A DNA stretch of 64,000 nt from Muraenolepis orangiensis (lineage: Eukaryota; Chordata; Actinopteri; Gadiformes; Muraenolepididae): positions 13,912,514-13,976,513 of the forward strand of contig CM051000.1 of the NCBI GenBank assembly GCA_027704905.1, read 5' to 3'. Positions within the stretch are counted from its first letter, which is position 1. Each line of letters opens with the position of its first letter. Position numbers and translations under genes: made by a program. Under the pieces are notes generated by a model. It worked only from the letters and a program-made list of their open reading frames with translations. It did not search any database and was not told where the DNA came from. This document shows positions 1-14,060 of this stretch, piece by piece.

Positions 1-1459
1 GTAGTAGTACTGTAGCAGTAACAGTGGTAGCAGCAGCAGTTGTGGGTGGGAAGAGTCTCTGTGATGGACACCAGTGCTCAGATTGGTCATAGACGACATT
101 ACATACACTCGGACTGTTGGGCTGACAGAAAGGCAAATGGAAAATTTCAAGATTGGACACCAAAAACGATTCAGCTCTCACTGGATCTAACAGAGGGTTT
201 ATTTTCTCCATTTTCTCCAAGATCTCATATAGTTGCAGTCCTGATGTGTCATGTCAGGCTGGGGAAAACAGTTTGATTAAGGAGAGGCCTTGACCGGCTA
301 TGGGCATGAATATGCAAACATATTGATTATGAGGATAAAGATGGAAGAAGACTGCTCAACATTGTTTTTTTTAATCAAACACACAAAGGGATGCACCTCA
401 TCTCAATGAACACAGCAGGGACTAAAGCCAAACATTTATTTGCCTTCTCTCAACCATTTGTCCTCCCTTTTTAAATTTATATTATGCTCCCTTGTGCAAC
501 CCAGTATCACGCCAAAGCTTGTAATACACACAGTGGCCACTTTGGTTTAGTGTCAGGCTTTAGCCACACTTAAACCTGAAATGCACACGTTAATATTAGC
601 TTGATTAAAATTTATTAAAACTACTTTTTAGGAAACAGAAATGTGTCAGTATGTGAGGTTGACACAGGGGTCATCATCCGGGTATTTGACCATTTTGACC
701 AGGTTAATCAACAAAGTCCCAGAGAAAAACGTAGTATTTGTTTCTGCAAACCAAGGACATGTTATAAATCAACCTTTGTAACGTTGTGTCTGTTTTGACC
801 GCTTGTGGCGCTGTTGGGCCATGTTTTTTTTGGAGGGAATAATGGCTATGTTAACCAACCAACGTTTAATTTACACAACTCCAGATAAAGATTCATTCCT
901 TAATAGTGCACTTCTTTACTCCAAACCCCAATAGGGACGTTACCTGCTGGCAACTGAGCTGCCATAAATGGTTTTGTTTTAAGCGTAAACTAGGTTCCAA
1001 TATTGTTAGAGATGGATTTGAGACTAAGGCAGGGAGGCCTGATTGGTAGCAGTTGGCTGCTTCCAATCCTGCCATTTTATATAAATCAGTGGGAAAAAAA
1101 GTTAAAAAAAAACAAAACTGAATAAACAAACAAATAACTTCAGTTGGCTATACCCCTCTGGGTCCTCACAATGACTTCGATTACTATCCACAACTTTTGC
1201 ATCACTCCCATGACTGACTTGAGTGAGCCTTATTTATAGTCTGGCCCAGTCAATTTAGACAGAAAATAACAAAATAATCAGCCAACTACATGGAGCTCTA
1301 TGTTACACACAATAGTAATACTATACAATTCATGTATTACCCCACAATACACAATCCAACCCTTAAACCCTCTCAAATGTACCTTAACAACCAACCACCC
1401 ATAACCCCATAGCCCCCCCCCAATAAAAACCCTGCAGGAACACCCCTACAAAGGCGCAA
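1..1459. other. Intergenic, no gene recognised
   Basis: I see no coding, RNA or mobile-element signal here. The short open frames have no recognisable motif. The sequence is AT-rich, with an imperfect GTA/GCA trinucleotide start (1-45) and a homopolymer-rich stretch near 1095-1135. Confidence 0.6.
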
Positions 1460-1757
1460 TGGTACTCTTGAACATGCTGTCTTAAACCAATTGTCCTTGT
1501 ACCTCCACCAAAACTGCCTCTTGGCCCCATCTGGCAGTGATGGAGTTGCTCCATGTTGCTAGAGCGAATTCTCTCTCCTCAGTCCTGATACTCCTGGACC
1601 CAACTGGTCTTGTCGTTTCCCCCTTCGAACACGCAAGTGGAAACACGCAGCCGGGTGCTTAGCAGACATCTCAAAGTGGATGCACCACCTAAAGCTCAAC
1701 CTGGACAAAACTGAGGTAGTGTTCATCCCGGCAAAAGGCTGTCCACACGGATGCACA
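1460..1757 (+). mobile_element. L2-type LINE reverse transcriptase remnant
   Basis: This is a broken piece of an L2-like non-LTR retrotransposon. It aligns by eye with the better-preserved copy at 25352-26000: both read through the equivalent of LERAV.NQ, then YLHQNCLL, then a block ending in SVLILLD. The copy here has internal deletions, since the palm region between the LLD block and the CKWKH-like block is missing, and it has frame breaks. It ends where a gypsy chromodomain remnant begins, so the two fragments abut. Clade assignment rests on the LLPF..LERAVFNQ / SVLILLDLSAAFDTVNH signature seen in the other copy. Confidence 0.7.
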
Positions 1758-1979
1758 GATGGCGACCCGGTCTGGACGGTTAAAGAGCTCCTGGCGGTCC
1801 GCCGATGAGGCAGGGTATTCCAGTACCTACCTGGTGGACTGGGAGGGCTACGGTCTGGAGGATCGCAGTTGGGTCCCTCCTTCCTACCTGGCTGACCCCT
1901 CCCTGCTCACAGACTTCTACCAGGCCCACCCCGATTTCCCTGGAAGTCCACCTGGTGTCGCCCCTAGGGAGGGTGGTAT
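1753..1979 (+). pseudogene. Gypsy chromovirus integrase tail (chromodomain), broken
   Basis: This is the C-terminal end of a Ty3/gypsy pol, covering the chromodomain that follows integrase in chromoviruses. In one frame the sequence reads VWTVKELLAVRR, then a stop, then GRVFQYL. The next frame carries YLVDWEGYGLEDRSWVP followed by DPSLLTDFYQAHPD. That is the usual chromodomain pattern, with an aromatic and W-E-G-Y core. The stop codon and frameshift make it non-functional. The rest of pol is absent upstream, where an L2 scrap adjoins. A purine-rich run at 1965-1978 just before the LTR is the likely polypurine tract. Confidence 0.8.
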
Positions 1980-2625
1980 TGTTGTGATTCCAGCATCACA
2001 CCACTCTCCTATCCAGCCACGCTTCTCTGTCTCCCCCTCTTGTCCACCTGGGGTTACTACACCCAGGAGAACACTCCGTCCCAGAAGTCCGTAGTCACGT
2101 CAGCGCACCTGTTCCCTATTCCCAATCAGGCTCCCTATTATACCCCGCTCCCCTGTCCCTTGTTACCAGAAATGTCCTATTGTTACAACCCTCTTGTTGA
2201 GACTCTCTTGCCAACTGATTCCCCGTGACCCTGTTGCAATACTCCTCCGTGATTCCCCGTGAAGACCCTGTCACAATCTCCCGTGGATTCCTGGTATTTC
2301 CTTGTTGGACTATTTTGCTTGTTTGTTCCTTAGTTGAAATTTTACCCCTGGGTATTTTTGTGTTTGTTTTTGGACTTCAGCCTTCTCCCCGCAGCACATT
2401 ATACAACACCCCCTGTTTGTATTTCCATTTCACACTCACGTAAGTCGCTTTACACATTGTATTATTACTTCCGTAATTTACACACACATAGTTGATTGTT
2501 CACACCTCACAGCATTATATTCATTGGAGCAATATCCAAATAAAGACTATTGAACTCCTTTTGCCTCCGCCTCTGTCTGTACTACCCCGGTGTTCCGCAA
2601 GCAAGAATCCGCGTGTCGCCTAACA
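1980..2625 (+). repeat. 3' LTR of the broken gypsy chromovirus
   Basis: This begins TGTTGTGATTCC directly after the purine-rich tract and ends CGCCTAACA, giving TGTT...AACA inverted ends. An AATAAA sits at 2539-2544, about 80 bp before the end, as expected for an LTR R-region signal. No matching 5' LTR is present in the window, so the boundaries come from the terminal dinucleotides and the tract, not from an LTR pair. Confidence 0.65.
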
Positions 2626-2689
2626 TGTTGAAGCCCTTTGAAGCCAACCCGCAGTAAACAAAGTTTAGTTCATGCTTGACAACGTACGT

Positions 2690-3475
2690 AACGTACGTAA
2701 CGTACGTAATGTAACCAACGTAACTTGTGTGATTGTTTTTAAATCACTGAGTTGTGCTAGTTATGTCACTCCGAGAGATTTGCTAGCCTGAACATATTTG
2801 TTAGTGACACAGCGATAACCTTTACAGTGAAAGAAAATCACAAAGCTTGTTGATTTCAACAAGATTATGATAACAAGGGTTATTCTACACAATTAAGGAA
2901 TGTATCGTATTCATATTAAACGTCCCAACGAAACGCAGTCAAACATGTAGCCAGCCTCAAGTTCCAGACAGAACAGTGCCTCCCCCCACACACCCACGCT
3001 ATTGCCCGCGTGCTATTTGAATACTTTTCTTCTTTTCATTGCGTTGTGTAGTTATCTGACCTGTTGTCATACGTTATTTTATATGACTGTTTAATTATGT
3101 TCTTTCAATAAAAAAAATTAAAAATAGAGGTTGAGATCCTAGAACGCTTCTCCTCATTAGACGGTAGTTTTTGAACTACTTGTGATGGGCGTACGTAACA
3201 TGATCAACGTGACTTGGTTTTCATCACTGCCCGAGAGCTAGTTACATAGATTTAGTAGCCTGGACAGATTTGGCAGTGACACAGCGATAGCATATACGTA
3301 CCGCAAGGGAGCAAAGCACAAAGCTAATTGATTACAATGACCCACGTTTATTTGACACAATTCAAAATATATTACACATAAAATACAAAATACAGTCAAA
3401 CATGCAGCCTCAAGTTACAATCATTCTCTTGTTCATAGTTATAGTCAAACCCCAGTGCTAGACAGAGCAGCCGTG
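2690..3475. repeat. Diverged direct duplication of an unknown repeat
   Basis: Two related blocks, about 2690-2985 and 3188-3475, share an ordered series of words: CGTACGTAA, CAACGT(A/G)ACTTG, GTGACACAGCGATA, then AAAGCACAAAGCT or AATCACAAAGCTT, and CAGTCAAACATG..AGCC..CCTCAAGTT. The first block starts with three tandem CGTACGTAA units. They are clearly homologous but well diverged, with an unrelated spacer that includes AATAAA-rich DNA (3100-3125). No coding capacity is visible. It could be an old dispersed repeat present twice or a local duplication. Confidence 0.6.
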
Positions 3476-3659
3476 TGAGAGGTTTGGTTTCAGCTTAGTT
3501 AAAAAATATATATTTATAACCTTTCTAGCGAGAAATTATACTAAAGGTATTAATCGGGTGTTTAATGATAAGCTTAAAGTCTAAATAATTTGTCTTGTAA
3601 GCCCTGACATTGTATTGCAGGCGTATTTATATCGAATTCACTGGAATTGAGGGGATTGA

Positions 3660-3815
3660 GTGTAGGGGGGAGTGCGAGGAGTCTACTGCAGATGAAATGG
3701 AGAAAGAGAGGGGTAAGAAAAGGGCAGAAAAAAGGGGGAGGTAAGGAAGAGAGGGGTAGGTGAGGAAGAGAGGTGTAGGTGAGGCAGAGAGGGGTAGGTG
3801 AGGCAGAGAGGGGTA
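3660..3815. repeat. Purine-rich minisatellite
   Basis: Degenerate tandem units of about 20 bp related to GAGGGGTAGGTGAGGCAGA occur several times between 3735 and 3815. More diverged purine-rich DNA precedes them. The long open frames on the opposite strand are produced by this low-complexity sequence. Confidence 0.75.
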
Positions 3816-4068
3816 GAGAATAGGAATGCACGCGACTAGTTGCTTTGTAGTCGGCACCAGAAATGGCCTGAGTTTGAGCAAACCACTGCTCACTTAGTAA
3901 GCGGTTTGATCAAATTAAACGAGAAAAAAAACCGCGTCAACCATTCATTTTGATGATTATTTTGATTTAAACTTCCAAAGCTAGACCACTCCCAGCTGTT
4001 TGATAAGCTTAACTGGTCTACTCCACCAAAAGCTACTTCATTATTGTTGCACTGGGTTAGGGTTAGGG

Positions 4069-4660
4069 CAGGGGTGTCCAAAATACGGCCCGTGGACCAA
4101 CTGCGGCCCACGATCCATTTTTTATTGGCCGCAGCTAATTCTGTGGCCCACACATGAAACTTGCGCTTGACTGTATTATAGTTCTTAGTTTGACCAGTAG
4201 GTGGAGCTACTCACCACCTGCAGTCCTAATGCAGCTTCTCCACTAAAACTAATTAATCAAAGACTCAAAGAAAAATGGCAGAACCAAAGAAATGCAAGAT
4301 ATTTCAGACACGGTGGGAAAATTAATATTTCTTCAAAGAAGTCAAGGGGAAGTGTGTCTCTGTTTGATTTGCAATGAAACGATGAAAGACTATAATGTAC
4401 GATGACACTACGAAACCAAGCATCCGACCTACACGCCTGACACTGCTGCTGAGCGAGAGGAGAAAGTCAAGCAAATGGCAGCTAGCCTGCAGGCTGAACA
4501 ACATTACTTTCACCACGCTAACAAAACACAGGAAAACGCTACAATAGCCAGCTACGAGGTAGCTCAACTCATAGTGCGACACGGGAAAGCTTTCTCAGAC
4601 GGTGACTCAAACAGTGCCTCACTGAAGTCGCTGGAATAATGTGCCCGAAAAAGGTTGCAG
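4069..4660 (+). mobile_element. Fossil hAT transposon, 5' part
   Basis: The left boundary is CAGGGGTGTCCAAA followed by ACGGCCCGTGGACC. This resembles the terminal inverted repeat and subterminal GGCCC repeats of vertebrate Charlie/SPIN-type hAT elements. A degraded transposase N-terminus follows (see 4275-4640). I find no matching right terminus within several kilobases, so the element is truncated. A GGGTTAGGGTTAGGG stretch lies immediately to the left. Confidence 0.65.
4275..4640 (+). pseudogene. hAT (ZBED/GTF2IRD2-like) transposase remnant
   Basis: An ATG at 4275 opens a frame that stops after 16 codons. A second frame, from about 4349, reads LCLICNETMKDYNVR, a stop, then HYETKHPTY, which is a BED-type zinc finger (C-x2-C ... 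H-x4-H). It continues through a basic AAEREEKVKQMAASLQAEQ helix, then ATIASYEVAQLIVRHGKAFSDG. The last block is the typical post-BED start of hAT transposases related to ZBED and GTF2IRD2 proteins. At least two stops and one frameshift are present, and the catalytic RNase H-like core is absent. It is not a functional gene. Confidence 0.75.
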
Positions 4661-4959
4661 GAATTAACGTGAGCATGTACATTTTTATTAAAAACGTTAG
4701 CTGATGTGTTAACAATCGCAATAAATGATTTGCATAACTACCTTAAATAAAGCCTACCCTTCCCCTTGTCCTCTTATTTTTCCCTCTTCATACAGGGCTG
4801 TGAACGGGGTCCCTCTTTATATAGGGCTGTGAATGGTAATTTTAACTTTTGTAATTGTAATTGTACTTATACTTCAGTATAGAGTATCAGTAGTCTACCC
4901 ACACCGCAACGGAAACCGTGTTACTATTTGATTTATTTTCTGACGATTTGTTAAAACAT
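4661..4959. other. AT-rich spacer
   Basis: This is AT-rich DNA with repeated TATATAGGGCTGTGAA words near 4790-4835. No gene or recognisable element is seen. The right part may already belong to the 3' UTR of the adjacent LINE tail. Confidence 0.5.
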
Positions 4960-5655
4960 AATACTATAAAAAATACTATACATAATAAAAATGACAATCA
5001 AAAGAACAATAACGTGACTGATTGATGATATGTATATGTGTTGAATTGTGCACAAAGCATATAAAAGCATTTTAAAGTGCCAGTAGTGCAGCAGCATCAT
5101 CAATACAGTGCAGTACAGTGCAGAACAGTGCAGTTACTGTAGTGAGTCCAGAACGTCCAGCAAAGTATTATAGTGTAATGTAATATGGATGACAATGTTA
5201 TGATAGTTGCAGCACACATGTTCAGTGCCTGTGGATAAAAACTATCCTTGAACCTGGTAGTCCTTGTACAGATGCTGCGGGACCGGCGACCGGACGGTAG
5301 GGGGGAGAATAGATGGTGCCCAAGTTGGTTGCTGTCCTTTGTGATAAAGATGGCATTCTTCTGACATCTGGTCCTAAAGATCTCATCAATGCATGGAAGT
5401 GCACATCCGATGATTTTTTCCGCCGCACTCACGACCTTCTGGATGGCTTTCTTGTCCTGTGTAGTGGTGATGCCATACCATACAGTGACGCCACTTGCCA
5501 GGAAGCTCTCTACAGTGCCACAGTAAAAGTTCACTAACCACTGTTTGCCGATCACACTTTTCCTGAGACACCGCAGGGCATAGAGGGGCTGGTGTGCCCT
5601 CTTTAGCATGACCTCCGTGTTGAGGGTCCACGCCAGGTCGTCGGAGATACGTATG
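4960..5655 (-). mobile_element. Rex1-like LINE, 3' end of RT ORF plus 3' UTR
   Basis: Read on the minus strand, 5609 to about 5230 encodes the C-terminal block of a CR1-superfamily LINE polymerase: LKRAHQPLYALRCLRKS, then NFYCGTVESFL, TVWYG, AEKIIGCALP, then LFSPLPSGRRSRSI and TTRFKDSFYPQAL. The lower-numbered part is untranslated sequence matching the 3' region of the plus-strand copy at 11600-11760 (GCAGTGCAGTAC-like words). It is 5'-truncated, which is normal for LINE insertions, and has stops. The Rex1/Babar name is provisional; the family relation to 10428-11957, 17668-18655 and 26270-27650 is visible directly. Confidence 0.7.
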
Positions 5656-5865
5656 TAAACCTAGGAAACAGAAGCTAGCTTAGATTTCACTTGGTCTAAT
5701 TGTTTATAGGTGATACCTTCCTGTACGAATATTCTGGATCTGTAGATCACTTGTCTTGTGGGGCATCTGCAACATTGTGGACTTTTTGCATTTTCAGTAA
5801 CATGTCTGTCGCCTGGCCGGAGAAGTGCTGCTGTCTTGAGCGCGTCATTTATTCCGGGCAGAGTG

Positions 5866-7515
<1,650 letters not shown>

Positions 7516-7690
7516 GAGGTGTGATCATGGTTATCTATCCGTCAGCATAGTGGTACATCACCATACTAAACGCTGTACAGGGGAGTCTGCCAAATGGCTG
7601 TTAAAAGCTGCACTGTTAATTGGAACTGTGTGAGACCAGATTGCACAGCAAAGTGTGGATCATTATTCTTTCTTTCGTGGCTCCAGTCCG

Positions 7691-7726
7691 TATCCATGTT
7701 TCGCCTGTGTAGGCGAAACATGGATA
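7691..7726. other. Perfect 16-bp palindrome hairpin
   Basis: TATCCATGTTTCGCCT is followed by a GTGT loop and then its exact reverse complement. This gives a 16-bp stem with no mismatches. It lies in otherwise unremarkable intergenic DNA. Confidence 0.9.
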
Positions 7727-8346
7727 GAGGAAGTTAGCATCACAAAGTTGTTTAGGAGCAGCGAAGCGTCTTGTTAAAAATTCAACACATGCTTGGAGAT
7801 GCACATTTTGCCAATGTGTGAAAAGCAAATGCATTTTCATTTTCTCTAAAATCCCTCCTTTGTGTTCAGTCTTATGCCTAGTTTGGTTTTTATCAAGTGA
7901 TGAAACTCATGTCGAGATGTAATTCCAAAATCCGAATAGATGTCTTTTTCTCTGTCGTGGGATATTTTCCACTGGCTTTTAGCTGTCCTCCTAACCTGCT
8001 GCTACTAGAAAGAAATGCTTCTTGTGTGTTGGCTGAAGAATCCTCTGTAATGTGTGGCAGGGCTGAGCTGATCTAATGTCTTTTACGGGGTACAGAGAGC
8101 AGAGGACAACAGAGGAGAGCAGCTGTACCACTCTTGTCATGGGAGATTTGTTGTTGAATAGATGAGGGCCTCAATCGAAGCCAGAAGCATATTAACCTTC
8201 CCTGTTGTCCCCTAGCCTTCTCTCAGGTCCTGCCATGATGGATAACCACACGCTCGCTCTATTTCTCTGTGGCTCACTTTCTCTCTCAACATGACCCTCT
8301 TGCTCATACACTCACACACATCTCTTTTTATACTCATTAAATCCCC
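7727..8346. other. Intergenic, no gene recognised
   Basis: No coding or repeat structure is seen apart from scattered CT-rich words approaching the CT tract. Confidence 0.5.
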
Positions 8347-8518
<172 letters not shown>

Positions 8519-8555
8519 TTTAACACACATACACTTGTTCAGGCACAGAGCCCAT

Positions 8556-8620
<65 letters not shown>
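8556..8620. repeat. (GT)n microsatellite
   Basis: A pure GT tract of about 63 bp, only 45 bp after the CT tract, forms a compound microsatellite region. Confidence 0.96.
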
Positions 8621-10125
<1,505 letters not shown>

Positions 10126-10427
10126 CTACACGATAGATCAGAGCAGCCGCTACCCTGTGACTGGGCTTTCCTGGTAGAGATTCGATTACCTTGCTGTCTC
10201 GCTTGGCAGACTACAGCCCCCCCCCCCACTCTCCAACACATCACATAAAGTGATCATACCTTCATACTAAATGTCCACGAGTACACTGCAACTTAAAGAA
10301 GGTATTGCCAAAATACTACCAATACATCTCGTGATAGACAAGACACGGCAAGACTCTTGATCACTGCAACACCACCATTTAGCACGCTTATCACGCTTTT
10401 GTGTTGCCGGCCTTCGGCTTTCAGACA

Positions 10428-11957
10428 GAGTTCCATCCCGTGTCTTCAAGACCTGCGCTGACCAGCTGGATCCTAGGTTCACGGACATCTACAATGCATC
10501 ACTGCAACAGTCTGTCATCCCAGTGTGTCCAAGGTAACAAGCCTCAATGCTTATCATCCAGTGGCTTTAACACCCATAGCCATGAAGTGCCTGACACACT
10601 TCATCATGTCACACATTAACTCTCTATCCCTGACCCATTTAATTTTGAATACAGACCAAGCAGGTCTATAGACAACACCATCTCCCTGGTACTACACACA
10701 GCCCTGGAGCACCTAATCAGGAGGGACACCTACATCAGACTGTTGTTCATTGACTACAGCTCGACGTTCAACACTATTGTTCCCTCCAAGCTGGTCCTGA
10801 AACAGAGGGACCTAGGTCTGGGCGCCCCCATCTGTAACTGGATTATGGACTTCCTGACGGGCAGGCTTCAAGCGGTGAAGATTGGGAACAACATCTCATC
10901 CACTCTGGTCCTCAACACCCCAAGGCTGCTGCCTCAGTCCCCGGCTGTACTCGCTGTACACACATGACTGTACTGCCACGCACAGCAATAATCGGCTTGA
11001 TAACCGAGGGCGATGAAACGGAGTACAGAGATGAGGTGGTCCAGCTGACGCGATGGTGTGAGGACAACAGCCTCGCACTGAATGTCAGCAAGACCAAGGA
11101 GCTCATCGTGGACTTTAGGAGCCACCGGGGCACCCACTCCACCATCAGCCTGGACAGGTCAGCTGCTTCCGTTTCCTGGGACTACAGATTTCCGATGACC
11201 TGGCGTTGACACGCAACACGGAGGTCATGCAGGCACACCAGCGCCTCTATGCTCTGCGGTGCCTCAGGAGAAGCGGAATAGGCCAGAGGTGGCTAGTGAA
11301 CTTCTACTGTGGCACCGTAGAGAGCGTCCTGACGGGTGGTGTCACTGTGTGGTACGGCAACACCACTGCACGGGACAAGAAAGCCATCCAGAGGGTCATG
11401 AGGACGGCAGAGAAGATCATCGGGTGTGCACTTCCATGCATTGAGGAGATCTTTAGGACCAGATGTCGGAAGAAGGACTGCAACCACCCTGGGCACCATC
11501 TCTTCTCCCCCCTACCATCTGGTCGCTGGTTGCGCAGCATCCGTACAAGGACTACCAGGTTTAAGGATAGTTTTTATCCACAGGCAGTGCGCCTACTGAA
11601 CTGCTAGGAGTGCTGCCACTTTCACTTTCTTAACATAGTCATTAACATTACACTTACATACTTTGCTGGACTTTCTGGATTCATCATAGTTACTGCACTG
11701 TACTGCACTGGATTCATCATGCTGCTGCACTACTGGCACTTTAAATGCCTTTGAAAGATTTTTGTAAAAAAAAACTAAAAAACATGTACATATAATTGAA
11801 GTCACTTTGCTGCTCTTTCTTTGTTTATTTTATTGTACATATTATTTTTATGGTGTTTTTTAGATTTATACTGTGGGAGGGAATGGGGAGTAAGCATTCC
11901 TATGTACTTGGCCAATTGGCCAACAAATGGGCAGTAAAAATATTGTATCTTGTATCT
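10428..11957 (+). mobile_element. Rex1-like LINE, RT ORF fragment with 3' UTR
   Basis: A plus-strand copy of the same family as 26270-27650. It begins in the pre-RT region (VFKTCADQL, then TDIYNASLQQSVIP) and continues through the RT palm: LFIDYSSTFNTIVPSKLVL, GAPICNWIMDFLTGRLQAVKIGNNISS. After frame changes it reads DEVVQLTRWCEDNSLALNVSKTKELIVDF, then AHQRLYALRCLRRSG ... AEKIIGCALP ... LFSPLPSGRWLRSIRTRTTRFKDSFYPQAVRLLNC before a stop at about 11605. The YADD catalytic box is disrupted and several frameshifts separate the blocks, so it is dead. The 3' UTR runs to a TTGTATC-type tail at about 11945-11957. Confidence 0.75.
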
Positions 11958-12345
11958 GTACTGCCACACAGAACAACAATCGGATTATCAAGTTTGCAGA
12001 CTACACCACAGTCGGCCTAATAAGCGACGATGAAACGGAGTACAGATAGAGGTACAGGTAGTCCGGCTGACTCGACGGTGCAAGGACAACAGCCTTGCAC
12101 TGAATGTCAGCAAGACTAAGGAGCTCATTGGGACTTCTGAAAATCATCAGCTCCTTCCGTTTCCTGGGACTACAGATCTCCGACGACCTGCCGTGGACCT
12201 GCAATCATCATTGAAAAAGTCATGCTGAAGAAGGCACACCAGCGGCTATATGCCCTGCGGTGCCTCAGGAGATTAGTATAGGCAAGGGGTGGCTGGTAAA
12301 CGTCTACATCGGCACTGTAGACAGCGTCCTGACATCATGAGAATA
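11958..12345 (+). mobile_element. Second Rex1-like LINE fragment
   Basis: Immediately after the tail of the previous copy the sequence re-enters the RT ORF of the same family: ACTGCCACACAGAACAACAA, then KFADYTTVGLISDDETEYR-like, then the NSLALNVSKTKEL equivalent, then KKAHQRLYALRCLRR. Internal deletions remove sequence before the QISDDL-like block. It ends near 12345, before the C-terminal block. This looks like a second inserted or locally duplicated copy rather than a continuation. Confidence 0.65.
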
Positions 12346-12529
12346 GCGGAGATACAAGGGGTTGACGTGTCTGAGGTTGGAAGGTGGAGCAGGTGTTGGG
12401 GGAGGATTGGATACATGAATGTTCAAGTTGACCTGTTACATTTTCTCATTAGCATTTCTTGCATGTGAAGGCATTAGAAAAGCAGTGTACCATTGCCGCT
12501 TACATGCTCATTTAAAATGAGATTAGATT
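12346..12529. other. Short unassigned spacer
   Basis: No gene or repeat is recognised between the two LINE fragments. Confidence 0.5.
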
Positions 12530-13528
12530 AGATTTGATTAGATTCTAATTTATTGTCAGTGTACAGCACAAGTACAGTATATCGAAAGGAATTTGGCATC
12601 TAACCAGAGTGCAAGTATAAAATGACCTATAGAGTAGGTATGAGATATGTGCAGAATTAAGGGTGTATATATACAAGGTAAGTATACAAGTATAAACAGA
12701 TAGTGAGCAGGGGTATGCAGTTGTACCAAAATATATATATATAAATGTATATACAGTAGTAAGCAGGGATGTGTAGTTAGATCAGCATTTGACGATTTAC
12801 ATATATATATATATATATATATATATACGGGAAGTACAGTAAAAATGTAAAATGTAAAAATGACTATCATACAGGTATGTAAACAATAAATATGTTAACT
12901 ATAGGTAGAGGTAGGGAGTTATGATATAGTGCAAGGCCGTTTGATGGTGAAAGGGTATTGTCAGCCAGGGTCAGAGTTCATATGTTGGGCAACAGAGGTG
13001 AGTGGTAATGAGATCAGAGGAGGGGGCGGGGCTGTCATCGTGGTACAGAGTTCAGAGAGATGACAGCTGAGGGGAAGAAGCTGTTCCTAAGCCTGCTTGA
13101 CTTGGAACAAAGTTTTCTGTAGCGTGGTTGGGGTGAGAGGTGTCTGTAACTATTTGTTGTGCCTTCCTCAGACACCGTTTGTGGTGGGTAGTGTTTATTG
13201 CAGGGAGGGGTAATCCAATGATCCGTTGGCCGGTTTTTACCACCCTCTGCAGCGCTTTCCGTTTGGAAACAGTGCAGTTGCCGTACCACACTGTGATGCA
13301 GTTGGTGAGGATGCTCTCAATGGCACACCATTAAAAGTTCACCAGAATCTGAGGGGAAAGGTGGGCTTTCCTCAGTCTCCTCAGGAAGAAGAGACGCTGG
13401 TGAGCCTTCTTTACCAGTGAGGCTGTGTTGAGGGACCAATAGACGTCCTCGGAGATGTAGACCCCCAGGAATGTGAAGCTGGAGACACACTCGACCTCTG
13501 CCCTGTTGATGAGGATGGAAAATGTTTT
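12530..13528 (-). mobile_element. LINE family C (Rex1/CR1-superfamily), 3' half
   Basis: Read on the minus strand, it encodes RAEVECVSSFTFLGVYISED, then SLNTASLVKKAHQRLFFLRRLRKAHLSPQILVNF, a stop, then ESILTNCI, TVWYGNCTVSKRKALQRVVKTGQRIIGLPLPAI, then RKAQQIVTDTSHPNH. About 500 bp of AT-rich 3' UTR follow, ending near 12530 in GATTAGATTAGATT repeats, the probable LINE tail. It is the inverted partner of the plus-strand copy at 15826-17018, and a third copy of its 3' UTR lies at 53135-53484. It is 5'-truncated with in-frame stops. Confidence 0.75.
12798..12826. repeat. (AT)n tract in LINE 3' UTR
   Basis: A pure AT tract of about 28 bp inside the 3' UTR of the minus-strand LINE C copy. Confidence 0.9.
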
Positions 13529-14060
13529 ATACATTTATATTACATTATATTTATATATTTTATATATTTGATATATATTTATCTATTTTACAGAAGATGT
13601 ATGAAGTATTGTATTATTCTAAAGGATGTTGATGCTTGAATTCAATATAATGTAATGTAGATGACCTTTTAGAGCCAAACATTTTCAATATTCAATCAGT
13701 GTGTTGTCACTCTGTCCACAAATGTTTCTTAAACAATATATGCTGTTACTACTGGATTCACTGCTTCATGGACACTGCAACGTGCAGTAAAATCAATAAA
13801 ATACTTTTATTCATTTTGCTAAGACATATCAAGTCAAGTCAAGTCAAGTCAAGTTTATTGTCACTTCACAGTTTACAGTTTAGTATAAAGCAGTGATGTG
13901 AAATTCTTGTGTGCAATACCCGACGACAGACAGCAGTTATAGAATAAGATAAAATAAAAATAGATAAAAATAGATAAAAATAGAATAAAAAATAGAATAA
14001 AAAATAGAATAAGGAATATAAAATAAAAATAAAAAATGCAATTTATAAAATGCAAAAATC
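13529..14060 (-). repeat. AT-rich spacer and probable LINE 3' tail
   Basis: The first 300 bp are AT-rich without recognisable structure. At 13829-13853 there are five tandem CAAGT units followed by TTATTGTCACTT. This looks like the reverse complement of a LINE 3' tail with pentamer repeats. A degenerate AAAATAGAATA array follows to about 14040. Confidence 0.45.
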
